Assembly: GCF_017355875.1 (NCBI RefSeq)
Contig: NZ_JAFEWC010000003.1
Location: 129,001-193,000, forward strand
From: Aridibaculum aurantiacum
GTDB lineage: Bacteria > Bacteroidota > Bacteroidia > Chitinophagales > Chitinophagaceae
Length of the DNA: 64,000 bases
Direction: 5' to 3'
The notes under the pieces are model-generated. The model did no database searches, was not told where the DNA came from, and was given only the letters and a program-made list of their open reading frames with translations. The position numbers and the translations under genes were made by a program. Below are positions 26,272-35,138 of this stretch, piece after piece. Each line of letters opens with the position of its first letter. The stretch's first letter is position 1.

Positions 26272-27413
26272 TACTCCTCCATAAACTCCATAATCACCTT
26301 GGCGGCATTTGATGATGCATGTCCTCCCTGTGATAAGAGCGCTTTTAGATCTGCATAATCTTTTTGAAGATGCTTTTGTCTGGCAGGGTTCTCCAGCAGG
26401 TCTTTTAGTTCCTTTATACAATTCTCCGTTGTCAAGTCATCTTGTATCAGCTCCTTTACTACCTGCTTATCCATTATCAGGTTTACCAGCGAGATGTATT
26501 TGATCTTTACGATCCGTTTAGCAATGGCAAAAGATATCTTATTGCCTTTGTAGCAAACTACTTCGGGTACACCAAATAAGGCAGTTTCTAAAGTAGCAGT
26601 ACCACTTGTTACCAGGGCAGCAGTGCTACGGTTAAGCAGGTCGTATGTTTTACCACCAACAGCAGAGACGTTGGCAAAGGGTGCAAGAAACGGTTGATAA
26701 AATTCATCATCCATACCCGGTGCTTTGGCTACAATAAAATGATACTGCGGAAAGGCTTTACTTACTTCCAGCATGATCGGCAACTTTACGTTTATCTCTT
26801 GCTTGCGGCTTCCAGGTAATAGTGCTATGATAGGAGGAGTGATGGAAGGAGGTTCCTGGTTCCTGGTTCCTTGTTGATCGTCAGGCTTAGTATTAGCAGT
26901 ACGTTTATATTCTTCTATTACTTCCACCAGTGGATGCCCTACATACTCCACTTTGTAATCCCACTTGCTATAAAAATCTTTTTCAAAAGGAAGTATCACC
27001 AGCATCTTATCTACGTAAGCTTTGATGGTTTTTACCCGGTTTTCCTTCCATGCCCATACCTGCGGCGATATGTAGTAAATGGTTTTATAACCTTGCTGCT
27101 TTGCCCATTTCGCCAGCCTGATGTTGAAGCCGGGATAATCAATAAATATGACAACATCTGGTTTATAGGCAGCTATGTCTTGTTTGCAAAAATCAATATT
27201 CCTGAAGATGGTGCGCAGGTTCATAAGCACTTCTACAAAGCCCATAAAAGCAAGATCACGATAATGTTTTACCAGTGTTGCGCCTTGTTGTTGCATCATA
27301 TCGCCACCCCAACACCTTATGTCAGCCGAATTATCCAACTGGTGCAGGTGCTTTATAAGATTGCTTCCATGCAGATCGCCGCTTGCTTCCCCTGCAATGA
27401 TGTAATACTTCAT
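26271..27413 (-). CDS. lpxB: lipid-A-disaccharide synthase
   Basis: The ~380-residue glycosyltransferase (GT19) joins UDP-2,3-diacylglucosamine and lipid X in lipid A synthesis. Visible motifs are IIAGEASGDLHGS, CWGGDMMQQQGA, FMGFVEVL, IDYPGFNIRLAKWAK, YYISPQVWAWKENR, VGHPLVE, LLPGSRKQEI and TSGTATLET. The start at 27413 gives the conserved MKYYIIAGE; an upstream ATG at 27428 adds five residues. Between VIEEYKR and IIALLPGSR lies an extra polar segment of about 25 residues coded partly by a heptanucleotide repeat. Confidence 0.95.
   Translation of the reverse strand: MKYYIIAGEASGDLHGSNLIKHLHQLDNSADIRCWGGDMMQQQGATLVKHYRDLAFMGFVEVLMNLRTIFRNIDFCKQDIAAYKPDVVIFIDYPGFNIRLAKWAKQQGYKTIYYISPQVWAWKENRVKTIKAYVDKMLVILPFEKDFYSKWDYKVEYVGHPLVEVIEEYKRTANTKPDDQQGTRNQEPPSITPPIIALLPGSRKQEINVKLPIMLEVSKAFPQYHFIVAKAPGMDDEFYQPFLAPFANVSAVGGKTYDLLNRSTAALVTSGTATLETALFGVPEVVCYKGNKISFAIAKRIVKIKYISLVNLIMDKQVVKELIQDDLTTENCIKELKDLLENPARQKHLQKDYADLKALLSQGGHASSNAAKVIMEFMEE
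26851..26871. repeat. three perfect heptanucleotide repeats GGTTCCT inside lpxB
   Basis: GGTTCCT occurs at 26851-26857, 26858-26864 and 26865-26871. It encodes part of a polar loop (GTRNQEP) in LpxB. Because seven is not a multiple of three, gain or loss of one unit would shift the reading frame. Confidence 0.85.
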
Positions 27414-27551
27414 GTAGTGCCCATTCAATTTTGTGCAATGTACAGGAACTTAAAGAACAGGCGGAGTGGGAGCTGGCTTCTTGTACCACCGAAAGCCAAA
27501 CGTCTTCATTTACCTAATGAAGTACGATGCATATTAGTGAAGAGCATAAAC

Positions 27552-27579
27552 AAAAAAGGCTGGCAAAATGCCAGCCTTT
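27552..27579 (-). terminator. terminator of the metalloprotease gene
   Basis: GGCTGGCA (27558-27565) and TGCCAGCC (27569-27576) form a perfect 8-bp stem with a 3-nt loop, flanked by A6 on the left, which is T6 on the minus strand. It lies about 20 bp beyond the stop of the gene at 27600-30152. Confidence 0.85.
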
Positions 27580-27599
27580 AGCTTTATCTGAATAAGAAC

Positions 27600-30152
27600 T
27601 TATGCTTTTGGATCAAGTGCTCTTTTGATGCGCTCTTGCAGATCTAAAAGGTGAAGTTTACTCATGTTATCAGTTGTTCCTGCTATGGCAGCATTTACCT
27701 GTGTTCTCAGTTTCAAAAGCTGACCACGGGCAATGGCAGGCATATCATTCCTTGTAGAACTACCAGCGCTGCTGCTTCCTCCAATCATGATCACCATCCC
27801 TGATGATGAAGGTGGGTTGAGCATATTGTCCAGCTTAGTAACATAGCTTTTTTGCAATCCACGACGATAAAAGTCAATAGCTTTTTTGCTGTTCAATTCA
27901 GTAAATAAACCTGACTGTATATCGTTAAGAAGTTCAATAGCATTGTAAGCTTTGCTATCGCCGAAACGAAGAGCGGAAGCTTGTAACCTGCTCAGCCTGT
28001 CGTTACTCATCAACGAGGTTAGTATGCTTTCCTGTGCAGAACCTAAAGGATCGCTGGTGCCAAGATTGTTCAGGCGATTCATATAGTTGTTGTTGATCAG
28101 CCACTCAGGTGTTTGAAACAGTTGCTTGTGAAGAAAGTTTACAGCATCGCGCTGAATAGCCTTAGGCGTTACTTCATACACAGGCTCATCTTGCATTGAA
28201 GATTTAAAGTTCTGGTATACACCACCAACATTGTTTACAACGTGGCTCATGTACTGCCTGAACTGGCCAATAAGTGCACCATACATTTGCTGCAGGTTCT
28301 CGTACTGGTCGTTCTCCTCTTTTGTCCAGTCAGCAAGATTTTTAAGTACAACCTTCAGGTTTTTTATACCATATTCACTTGCTTTCATTGCGTTGTCGCC
28401 AAGGTCTTCACGCTGGCTACGCGGATCATTTTGGTTTCCCTGCTCATAAGTTCCAAACCACGTGCGTGGGTTGTTCTTTATGGTTTCAATGATCAGCTTG
28501 TTGCTGGCTGCTTTTTGCTCCGCTTCTGTTTCGCCCGGAATGTAACCATAGCCCCAACGGATCGCCCATTTGTCATAGTCGCCTATCCGCGGAAATAAGC
28601 CTGCATCCGCTATATTGTCTTCTGGTTGTGCTACATAATTGAAACGCGCATAATCCATGATAGAAGGCGTGTGTCCATTTTTCTCAACCCATGCCTTGTC
28701 TCTCAGTTTTTCTACAGGAACCGTACTACTGCTGCCCATATTATGTGCAAGGCCAATAGTATGTCCAACCTCGTGAGACGAAACGAAACGTATCAGTTGA
28801 CCCATCAGGTCATCATCAAACTCCATTTTACGAGCACGTGGATTAACAGCACCGGCTTGTATAAAGAACCAGTTATGAACCAGCTTCATTACGTTGTGAT
28901 ACCATCCAATATGGCTTTCCAAAATTTCTCCTGAACGCGGGTCGTGAACATTAGGACCATAAGCATTTTCAATATCGGAAGCGAAGTAGCGCAATACTGA
29001 AAAACGTGCATCTTCAAGGCTCATAGATGAGTCATTTTCAGGCCACTCTTTTCCTACAATAGCATTTTTAAAACCAGCGGCTTCAAATGCTACTTGCCAG
29101 TCGTTGATGCCTTGGATCAGGAAACTGCGCCATTTGCGTGGAGTAGCTGGATCTATATAGTATATGATCGGCTTTTTAGGTTCTACCAGTTCACCTCTTT
29201 TCCAATTATCTACATCCTCATCTTTAGGTTCCAATCTCCAGCGTACGGCAAAGTTTTTTTCCTGTACACGCTGTTGTTGGTCATTGAATGTGGTGAAATG
29301 ATCCCTGAAAAAACCTACGCGCCTGTCATAATACCTTACCTGCATTGGCACCTTAGGCAACAACATCAAAGATGTATTGAGCTCAACCGTAACAGCACCC
29401 GCTGAACTGGCAGCTGGTATTTGTGCTGCTGTTGTTAGACCTCCTGGTGATGGAGAGGCATTGAAAGTTTTAACAGTTCTTATTTCAGTATTTATAGGGA
29501 AGGTTTGAATGGTAGATATATAAGAACGATCCGTAGCCAATGAGCCTAATCCAAACATTCTTTTAGACGATGGACTGATACTTACCACCTGGTTGTCGCC
29601 TTTGAAAAAGTCAGTCACTTCTATAACCACGCTGGCTGAGTCTTTACCATAAGCTGCAATAGGAAACGCAGCTGCGATAGCATTTAGGTTACTATTGCTT
29701 ACTGCCCTGCTGATAACGTTTGATGTATCGGAAACATTTACCAGCGTTACCACCCGCATAAAAACATTATTGCTCGGACCTCTTTCGAAGGTGATGGTTT
29801 GATTGTTTGTCAATTCACCGCCAAAAGTGCTATAGCCAGACTGCTTGTTATAAGGCACCTTGATAAACCTTGTAACAGCCATGATCTCCCTGTTGAGGGT
29901 AGAGTCTGCTATTTCAAAAAAATATTTGTCTTCTACTTTATGTACTGTGAACAAACCTTTTTTAGAGACCGCTTTATCAGTTATCACCTCTTTATAAGGC
30001 TTGATAGTACTACGAGGAGTAACTGGTGCTGGTGATCCAGCAGTATTGCCCGGTGTAGGTGGGGTAGGTGGAGGGGTCGGCCTTGTTTGCGAAATTGATA
30101 AGGTATAGCAAAAGGCTAATAGAGTAGCTAATCCTAACTTTTTAATTTTCAT
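27600..30152 (-). CDS. secreted zinc-dependent metalloprotease (DUF5117/DUF5118 type)
   Basis: The 850-residue protein has a signal peptide and a Pro/Thr-rich stretch just after it. DUF5118/DUF5117-like regions are followed by a metzincin-type catalytic domain. The zinc site is HEVGHTIGLAHN, followed by SIMDYARFNYVAQPED, which supplies the Met-turn. Large proteins of this architecture are common in Bacteroidota, and their natural substrates are unknown. It has its own terminator and is divergent from exbB. Confidence 0.88.
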   Translation of the reverse strand: MKIKKLGLATLLAFCYTLSISQTRPTPPPTPPTPGNTAGSPAPVTPRSTIKPYKEVITDKAVSKKGLFTVHKVEDKYFFEIADSTLNREIMAVTRFIKVPYNKQSGYSTFGGELTNNQTITFERGPSNNVFMRVVTLVNVSDTSNVISRAVSNSNLNAIAAAFPIAAYGKDSASVVIEVTDFFKGDNQVVSISPSSKRMFGLGSLATDRSYISTIQTFPINTEIRTVKTFNASPSPGGLTTAAQIPAASSAGAVTVELNTSLMLLPKVPMQVRYYDRRVGFFRDHFTTFNDQQQRVQEKNFAVRWRLEPKDEDVDNWKRGELVEPKKPIIYYIDPATPRKWRSFLIQGINDWQVAFEAAGFKNAIVGKEWPENDSSMSLEDARFSVLRYFASDIENAYGPNVHDPRSGEILESHIGWYHNVMKLVHNWFFIQAGAVNPRARKMEFDDDLMGQLIRFVSSHEVGHTIGLAHNMGSSSTVPVEKLRDKAWVEKNGHTPSIMDYARFNYVAQPEDNIADAGLFPRIGDYDKWAIRWGYGYIPGETEAEQKAASNKLIIETIKNNPRTWFGTYEQGNQNDPRSQREDLGDNAMKASEYGIKNLKVVLKNLADWTKEENDQYENLQQMYGALIGQFRQYMSHVVNNVGGVYQNFKSSMQDEPVYEVTPKAIQRDAVNFLHKQLFQTPEWLINNNYMNRLNNLGTSDPLGSAQESILTSLMSNDRLSRLQASALRFGDSKAYNAIELLNDIQSGLFTELNSKKAIDFYRRGLQKSYVTKLDNMLNPPSSSGMVIMIGGSSSAGSSTRNDMPAIARGQLLKLRTQVNAAIAGTTDNMSKLHLLDLQERIKRALDPKA

Positions 30153-30509
30153 TCTTTAATAGGAGTTTATAAAAAAAGGTGATGAAGGTACGAATGAACG
30201 CATTTGTTTTTAGTTAAAGTAGATGAACTTACCACCACTACAGATGTATAGTAATAATCAAGAGATAATGTATAGAGCCAATAGGTGATAGGTTTACCCT
30301 GTAATACATATATTTCTAATGGCCTAAATGTTGCTATACCTTTAGAAGATGATGATAGAAGCATGCTGATCATTCTAAAATGCTTACTTTGTTGGCGTTA
30401 TAAAAAATTATGACGAAACGCATTCTTCTTTAATCATTATTTTCAGTAGAATTGCCAAAATTTGGAAGTAAACAATTAAACAAATTCTTAAATCTAAAAA
30501 CATCGAATC
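30153..30509. other. intergenic region between metalloprotease and exbB
   Basis: This 357-bp A+T-rich stretch lies between divergent genes and must contain both promoters. A minus-strand frame of 68 codons exists but has no ribosome binding site or protein-like composition and was not accepted. I found no hairpin, RNA gene or convincing Bacteroidota promoter pair. Confidence 0.5.
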
Positions 30510-31370
30510 ATGGCGGAATCTAAACCAACTGCTACAGCAAAAAGCCCAAATTCAGTTCAACCAAAGAAGTCAGGAAATGTAATTGCATGGATCGCCCCGT
30601 TTGCTTGTATACTTACGGGTTATTTAATCTGGCGTTTTGTGATGGGTAATGCAAGCGGTTTTGAAAATCCTGATACATCAGGTGCATGGTTTTGGCCTCA
30701 CCACACTGGCCCTAAATCTGCGTTGAATGGAATTTATGAAGGTGGTATAGTTGTACCTGTTCTGATAGCAAACCTTTTGGTTGTAATCGTGTTTGTGGTT
30801 GAAAGGTTGTTAACTATCTCTAAGGCTTCTGGTAAAGGAAGTATTGCAGAATTTATCAGGAAAGTACAGTTTCATCTTGCTAATAAAGATGTAGATAAAG
30901 CAATTGCTGAGTGCGACAGGCAAAAAGGTTCTGTTGGTAATGTAATGAAAGCTGGTCTGCGTAAGTACAAAGAGATGATTGCTAACACTGAACTTGAAAC
31001 AGATCAGAAAGTATTAAACATCCAAAAAGAAGTAGAAGAAGCTACAGCTCTTGAACTGCCTATGCTTGAGAAGAACCTTGTGTTCCTTTCTACTATCGCA
31101 TCTGTTGCTACTTTGATCGGTCTGTTTGGTACCGTACTTGGAATGATCAGGTCATTCGCCGCTCTTGGAGAAGCTGGTGGTGGTGATGCTGCTCGTGAAC
31201 TTTCAAAAGGTATCGCTGAAGCCCTTTACAATACCGCATTAGGTATCGGTACTTCTGCATTGGCTATCATTTTCTATAACATCTTTACTACTAAGATTGA
31301 TGCTATCACTTATGGTATTGATGAATCTGGATTTACTTTAACACAGAGCTTCGCAGCTAACTATAAATAA
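30510..31370 (+). CDS. exbB: ExbB/TolQ/MotA-family proton channel subunit
   Basis: The 286-residue inner membrane protein has three membrane segments: near residues 20-45, 75-95, and the long conserved C-terminal part (FLSTIASVATLIGLFGTVLGMIRSF and EALYNTALGIGTSALAIIFYNIF). With ExbD and TonB it uses the proton gradient to energise outer membrane transporters such as SusC. It is first in exbB-exbD1-exbD2-tonB. A perfect AT-rich inverted repeat follows the stop codon. Confidence 0.93.
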   Translation: MAESKPTATAKSPNSVQPKKSGNVIAWIAPFACILTGYLIWRFVMGNASGFENPDTSGAWFWPHHTGPKSALNGIYEGGIVVPVLIANLLVVIVFVVERLLTISKASGKGSIAEFIRKVQFHLANKDVDKAIAECDRQKGSVGNVMKAGLRKYKEMIANTELETDQKVLNIQKEVEEATALELPMLEKNLVFLSTIASVATLIGLFGTVLGMIRSFAALGEAGGGDAARELSKGIAEALYNTALGIGTSALAIIFYNIFTTKIDAITYGIDESGFTLTQSFAANYK

Positions 31371-31384
31371 TCTTTGGATTATTT
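31365..31384 (+). other. inverted repeat after exbB
   Basis: AAATAATC (31365-31372) and GATTATTT (31377-31384) pair across TTTG, spanning the exbB stop. The hairpin is weak and lacks a T run, so it is not a standard terminator; it could affect mRNA processing between exbB and exbD. Confidence 0.35.
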
Positions 31385-31433
31385 GTGGAATGCGAGAAGT
31401 TTTGAATCTAATCATTGAATTAAATAAGTAAAT

Positions 31434-32099
31434 ATGGCCAGACCCAAATTGCCACGCAAAAGCACGTCAGTGGATATGACGGCAATGTGTGACGTGGCTT
31501 TTCTCCTGTTGTCTTTCTTTATCTTGACAACAAAATTCAAACCTTCTGAAACAGTTGCAGTAACTACTCCAAGCTCAGTTTCGTCTAAAGTGGCGCCTGA
31601 AAAAGATGTAACGCTAGTAAGTTTCACCAAAGATGGCAAGGTCTTCCTTTCGCTTGATAACAAAGCAGTTAAAGAAGAAATGGCTCGTCAGATAAACTCC
31701 AGCACAAGTGTTGGACTTACACCTGAAGAAGTAGAGCTTTTTAAAGATGCCAGTCTTTTCGGTACATCTGTAGGTCAATTGAAGTCTTTTTTAAGACTAC
31801 CAAAGGAGCAACTCAATGGTCAGGCTCTGCCTGGAATTCCTGCACAGGATACTGCAAACAATGAAATGGTAGAGTGGATGCGTTACGTAGTTTTAGGACA
31901 TGCTGCTGCCGGGGAGAGAATGAACCTCCTTATCAAAGGCGACAATCTTGCTAAGTATCCAACTTTCAAGAATGTTATTGATGCATTCAAGAAGAACGAC
32001 CAATTCAAGTTTCAGATGATTACCAATCCTGAAGGCGTTCCGGAAGGAACCGATCTTTGGAAACGCTTCATGCAGGGTGGTAAGATTTCAGAGGACTAA
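31434..32099 (+). CDS. exbD: ExbD/TolR-family biopolymer transport protein (first copy)
   Basis: The 221-residue protein starts with a short basic cytoplasmic tail (ARPKLPRKSTSVDMTAMCDVAFLL) and one transmembrane helix holding the essential Asp (CDVAF). A periplasmic domain of about 170 residues follows. It pairs with ExbB in the TonB motor. It is longer than the usual ~140-residue ExbD, a common feature of this copy in Bacteroidota. Confidence 0.9.
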   Translation: MARPKLPRKSTSVDMTAMCDVAFLLLSFFILTTKFKPSETVAVTTPSSVSSKVAPEKDVTLVSFTKDGKVFLSLDNKAVKEEMARQINSSTSVGLTPEEVELFKDASLFGTSVGQLKSFLRLPKEQLNGQALPGIPAQDTANNEMVEWMRYVVLGHAAAGERMNLLIKGDNLAKYPTFKNVIDAFKKNDQFKFQMITNPEGVPEGTDLWKRFMQGGKISED

Positions 32100-32127
32100 C
32101 ATTATTAACAATAAAATCATTTGAGCC

Positions 32128-32664
32128 ATGGCAGAAATGGATACCTCCGGTGGAGGTGGACATAAGAAAGGACCCGGAGTTAAGAAGGCCAAAAAACTAT
32201 CCACACGTGTAGACCTTACACCGATGGTGGATCTTGGTTTCCTGCTTATTACTTTCTTCATCTTCACCACCACCATGAGTCAGCCAACAGCAATGAGGCT
32301 GTTCCTACCAAAGGATGCTGACAAGCCTGAAGAGCAGAACAAAGCAAAGGAAAGTGGTGCACTTACCCTGATGCTTGGAAAAAACACAGGTGTCTTTTAT
32401 TATGAAGGTCAATTGGATCCTACCGGTTCAAACTTCAAGTCGAGCACTATGAAGCAGATCCGCGATGTGATCATTGAAAAGAAAAGAAGAACGCCTGCTG
32501 ACGACCTGGTAATAGTTATCAAACCTGGACCAGAGTCTACGTATAAAGATGTAGTAGATATTCTTGATGAGATGACGATTAATGACATTAAGCGTTACGC
32601 CTTAGTGGAAATTTCTCCTGTTGAAGCACAGTTAGTTAGTTTAACTGAAGGAGCAGGCGGATAA
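32128..32664 (+). CDS. exbD: ExbD/TolR-family biopolymer transport protein (second copy)
   Basis: The 178-residue protein has a Gly/Lys-rich cytoplasmic start (SGGGGHKKGPGVKKAKK), then TRVDLTPMVDLGFLLITFFIF with the conserved membrane Asp, and a periplasmic domain ending EISPVEAQLVSLTEGAGG. It lies 28 bp after the first exbD and 53 bp before tonB. Two different ExbD proteins with one ExbB and one TonB is the usual set in Bacteroidota. Confidence 0.92.
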   Translation: MAEMDTSGGGGHKKGPGVKKAKKLSTRVDLTPMVDLGFLLITFFIFTTTMSQPTAMRLFLPKDADKPEEQNKAKESGALTLMLGKNTGVFYYEGQLDPTGSNFKSSTMKQIRDVIIEKKRRTPADDLVIVIKPGPESTYKDVVDILDEMTINDIKRYALVEISPVEAQLVSLTEGAGG

Positions 32665-32717
32665 TTTTTGTTATGGATTTCTACACCACATGCATCTAAC
32701 ATTTAAAGACATCAAAA

Positions 32718-33566
32718 ATGGATATTAATCAACTTCGAACTGCCGACATCCTCGACATCGTTTTTGAGGGTAGGAACAAGGACTACGGAGCTTACCAGCT
32801 GCGTAAGACTTACTCCCGCAGGCTTAGTATTGCCTTGGGTGTAATGCTCCTGGCAGCTTTACTTCTTATTCTAACCACTTTGTTCGCAGGTGGTCCGGAA
32901 GATGAGGGTAAGCAAATAATTGTACAGGACGTGCAATTAGAGGATATTAAAAAGCAGGAAGAGAAGAAGCCTGAGCCGCCACCACCTCCTCCGCCGCCTC
33001 CTGCTCCAGAGCCACCAAAAGTGGAGATCACCAAATTCACTCCTCCGCAAATTGTGAAGGATGAGCAGGTGAAGCCTGAAGAGCAGATTAAAGAGATAGA
33101 AAAGATGGAGGACACTAAGATCGGTACCATCAACCAGGAAGGTAAGAAAGACGAAGGTTTTGTTGCCCCTCCGGTAGAAGAAAAAGGTACTGGTGTAGTA
33201 GAAGCTCCTAAAAAGGTAGAAGAAGACTACGACAAGGTTTTCACCAAAGTGGAAAAAGAAGCAAAATTCCCTGGTGGACCTGAAGCCTGGAGAAGGTTCC
33301 TTGAAAGAAACCTGAACGCTAACGTAGCAGCTGATGATGGCGCTCCTGCAGGAAATTACACTGTACGAGTTCAATTCATCGTGGACAAAGAAGGTAGCAT
33401 CAGTAACGTGCAAGCGATTGATGTTCCAAAAGCTTGTCCTAGTTGCGGACCAGAAGCAGTAAAGGTTATCAAAAGAGGTCCTAAATGGGATCCAGCTGTA
33501 CAAAATGGTCGTAACGTAATTTACCAGGCTATACAGCACATCACATTCCAGGTGGTAGACCAATAA
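32718..33566 (+). CDS. tonB: TonB-family energy transducer
   Basis: The 282-residue protein has an N-terminal GRNKDYGAYQLRKTY segment typical of Bacteroidota TonB, one transmembrane helix (about residues 37-57) and a Pro/Lys/Glu-rich periplasmic linker (PEPPPPPPPPPAPEPPKVE). The C-terminal TonB domain is marked by VRVQFIVDKEGSISNVQ and GPKWDPAVQNGR. It links the ExbB/ExbD motor to outer membrane receptors. It is the last gene of the operon and is followed by a terminator. Confidence 0.93.
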   Translation: MDINQLRTADILDIVFEGRNKDYGAYQLRKTYSRRLSIALGVMLLAALLLILTTLFAGGPEDEGKQIIVQDVQLEDIKKQEEKKPEPPPPPPPPPAPEPPKVEITKFTPPQIVKDEQVKPEEQIKEIEKMEDTKIGTINQEGKKDEGFVAPPVEEKGTGVVEAPKKVEEDYDKVFTKVEKEAKFPGGPEAWRRFLERNLNANVAADDGAPAGNYTVRVQFIVDKEGSISNVQAIDVPKACPSCGPEAVKVIKRGPKWDPAVQNGRNVIYQAIQHITFQVVDQ

Positions 33567-33588
33567 TAATCACATTGGCTTTTTTATT

Positions 33589-33619
33589 AAGATCCTCCAA
33601 TCCGGGGGATCTTTTTTTT
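33589..33619 (+). terminator. terminator of the exbB-tonB operon
   Basis: AAGATCC(TCC) at 33589-33598 pairs with (GG)GGATCTT at 33605-33613 and is followed by a run of eight T, about 23 bp after the tonB stop. Confidence 0.85.
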
Positions 33620-33650
33620 GTACCTAACTTGCAGCCTCTAATAAATAACT

Positions 33651-35033
33651 ATGTTAGGTAAGCTGGCAGGATGGGATGATACGATTGTTGCTTTAGCTAC
33701 ACCACCAGGTGTAGGCGCCATTGGCGTTGTAAGGCTAAGTGGAAATGATGCCATCCATATCACCAATCAATTATTTCCTTCTAAAAATCTTTTAGATCAG
33801 CCATCGCATACACTGCATGTGGGACTTCTAAAGAAGGATGGTATAGCCATAGACCAGGTAGTTATTTCACTTTATAAAGCGCCAGCTTCTTATACTGGTG
33901 AGAACGTAGTAGAGATTTCATCTCACGGTTCGCCTTATGTGTTGGAAAAGATCATACAAGCGCTTACTGCAGGAGGGGCTCGACTGGCAAAAGCAGGAGA
34001 GTTCACTCAACGTGCTTTTCTAAATGGAAAACTAGATCTTACCCAGGCTGAGGCTGTTGCTGATCTAATTTCCAGCAATACCGAAGCGAGCCGCAAACAT
34101 GCGCTTCAGAATATCCGTGGCGGATTTTCTTCTGTTCTAAAACAACTGCGTGATCAGCTTCTTTCCTTCTCAGCACTTATCGAATTGGAATTGGATTTCA
34201 GCCAGGAAGATGTAGAATTTGCTGATCGTACCCAGCTATACCAACTTATCGAAACTGCAGGTATCACAACTACCCAGTTATTATCATCCTTTGCTTTGGG
34301 TAATGTTATCAAAAATGGTGTGCAGGTAGCCATTATTGGAAAACCAAATGCCGGCAAGTCTACTTTGCTGAATACTTTGCTGAATGAGAACCGTGCAATT
34401 GTAAGTGAAATTGCAGGTACCACCCGCGATACCATTGAGGAGATCCTGAATATCGACGGTATTCTGTTCAGGCTGATTGATACGGCAGGTATCAGGCAGC
34501 ATACGCACGATGTTATAGAAAGCATCGGTGTTGAAAAAAGCCTGGAGAAAATGAAGCAGGCCGACGTGGTCCTGTATCTTTTTGATGTAACAGAAATGAC
34601 TACAGCTGAACTACTGGTGCTGGTAAACGAAATGAACCAGCAGCAAATAAAATTCATACTTGTAGGAAATAAAGCAGATAAAGCAACTGATGAAGAGTTG
34701 GCTGAAAAATATTCAGAGATCCCGGTGTTGTTTATATCTGCAGCCAACAAACGCAACATAGAAACCTTAAAGCAACGGCTGGTTGACCAGGTGATATCTG
34801 AAAATTTACAACAAGAAAATACGATCATCTCCAATGCGCGACACTACGAAGCGCTTCGACTGGTTGATCAATCTTTACAAGAAATAAAAGAAGGACTTGA
34901 TAACGGTATACCGGGTGACCTGGTAGCATTGGATATTCGTCGCTGCCTGCATTACCTGGGCGAGATCACCGGTGAGATAACCAACGAAGACCAGCTCGAT
35001 TATATCTTCAGCAAGTTTTGTATCGGAAAGTAA
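33651..35033 (+). CDS. mnmE: tRNA modification GTPase MnmE
   Basis: The 460-residue protein has the N-terminal tetrahydrofolate-binding domain (IVALATPPGVGAIGVVRLSG, SYTGENVVEISSHGS, GEFTQRAFLNGKLDL). The GTPase domain shows GKPNAGKST, AGTTRDT, DTAG and NKAD, and the C-terminal FCIGK carries the catalytic Cys. With MnmG it installs the aminomethyl-type group on U34 of certain tRNAs. It lies 105 bp before moaA and is not evidently part of that operon. Confidence 0.97.
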   Translation: MLGKLAGWDDTIVALATPPGVGAIGVVRLSGNDAIHITNQLFPSKNLLDQPSHTLHVGLLKKDGIAIDQVVISLYKAPASYTGENVVEISSHGSPYVLEKIIQALTAGGARLAKAGEFTQRAFLNGKLDLTQAEAVADLISSNTEASRKHALQNIRGGFSSVLKQLRDQLLSFSALIELELDFSQEDVEFADRTQLYQLIETAGITTTQLLSSFALGNVIKNGVQVAIIGKPNAGKSTLLNTLLNENRAIVSEIAGTTRDTIEEILNIDGILFRLIDTAGIRQHTHDVIESIGVEKSLEKMKQADVVLYLFDVTEMTTAELLVLVNEMNQQQIKFILVGNKADKATDEELAEKYSEIPVLFISAANKRNIETLKQRLVDQVISENLQQENTIISNARHYEALRLVDQSLQEIKEGLDNGIPGDLVALDIRRCLHYLGEITGEITNEDQLDYIFSKFCIGK

Positions 35034-35138
35034 CTTGAAGTGGAAACCCTATAGTTTTTGAACCCATAGCGTAAGAAAAATATGTTCCTATAAAACTTGT
35101 GAAACTGCTTAGATTTATACTTACAACTTCACAACAAT

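Noticed and set aside
32937-33563. 208-codon minus-strand frame
   Set aside because: It is the antisense shadow of tonB; its long Arg/Phe runs come from the Pro/Glu/Lys-rich linker.
34154-34834. 226-codon minus-strand frame
   Set aside because: It lies within mnmE on the other strand and is rich in Ser and Ile, as expected from antisense translation.
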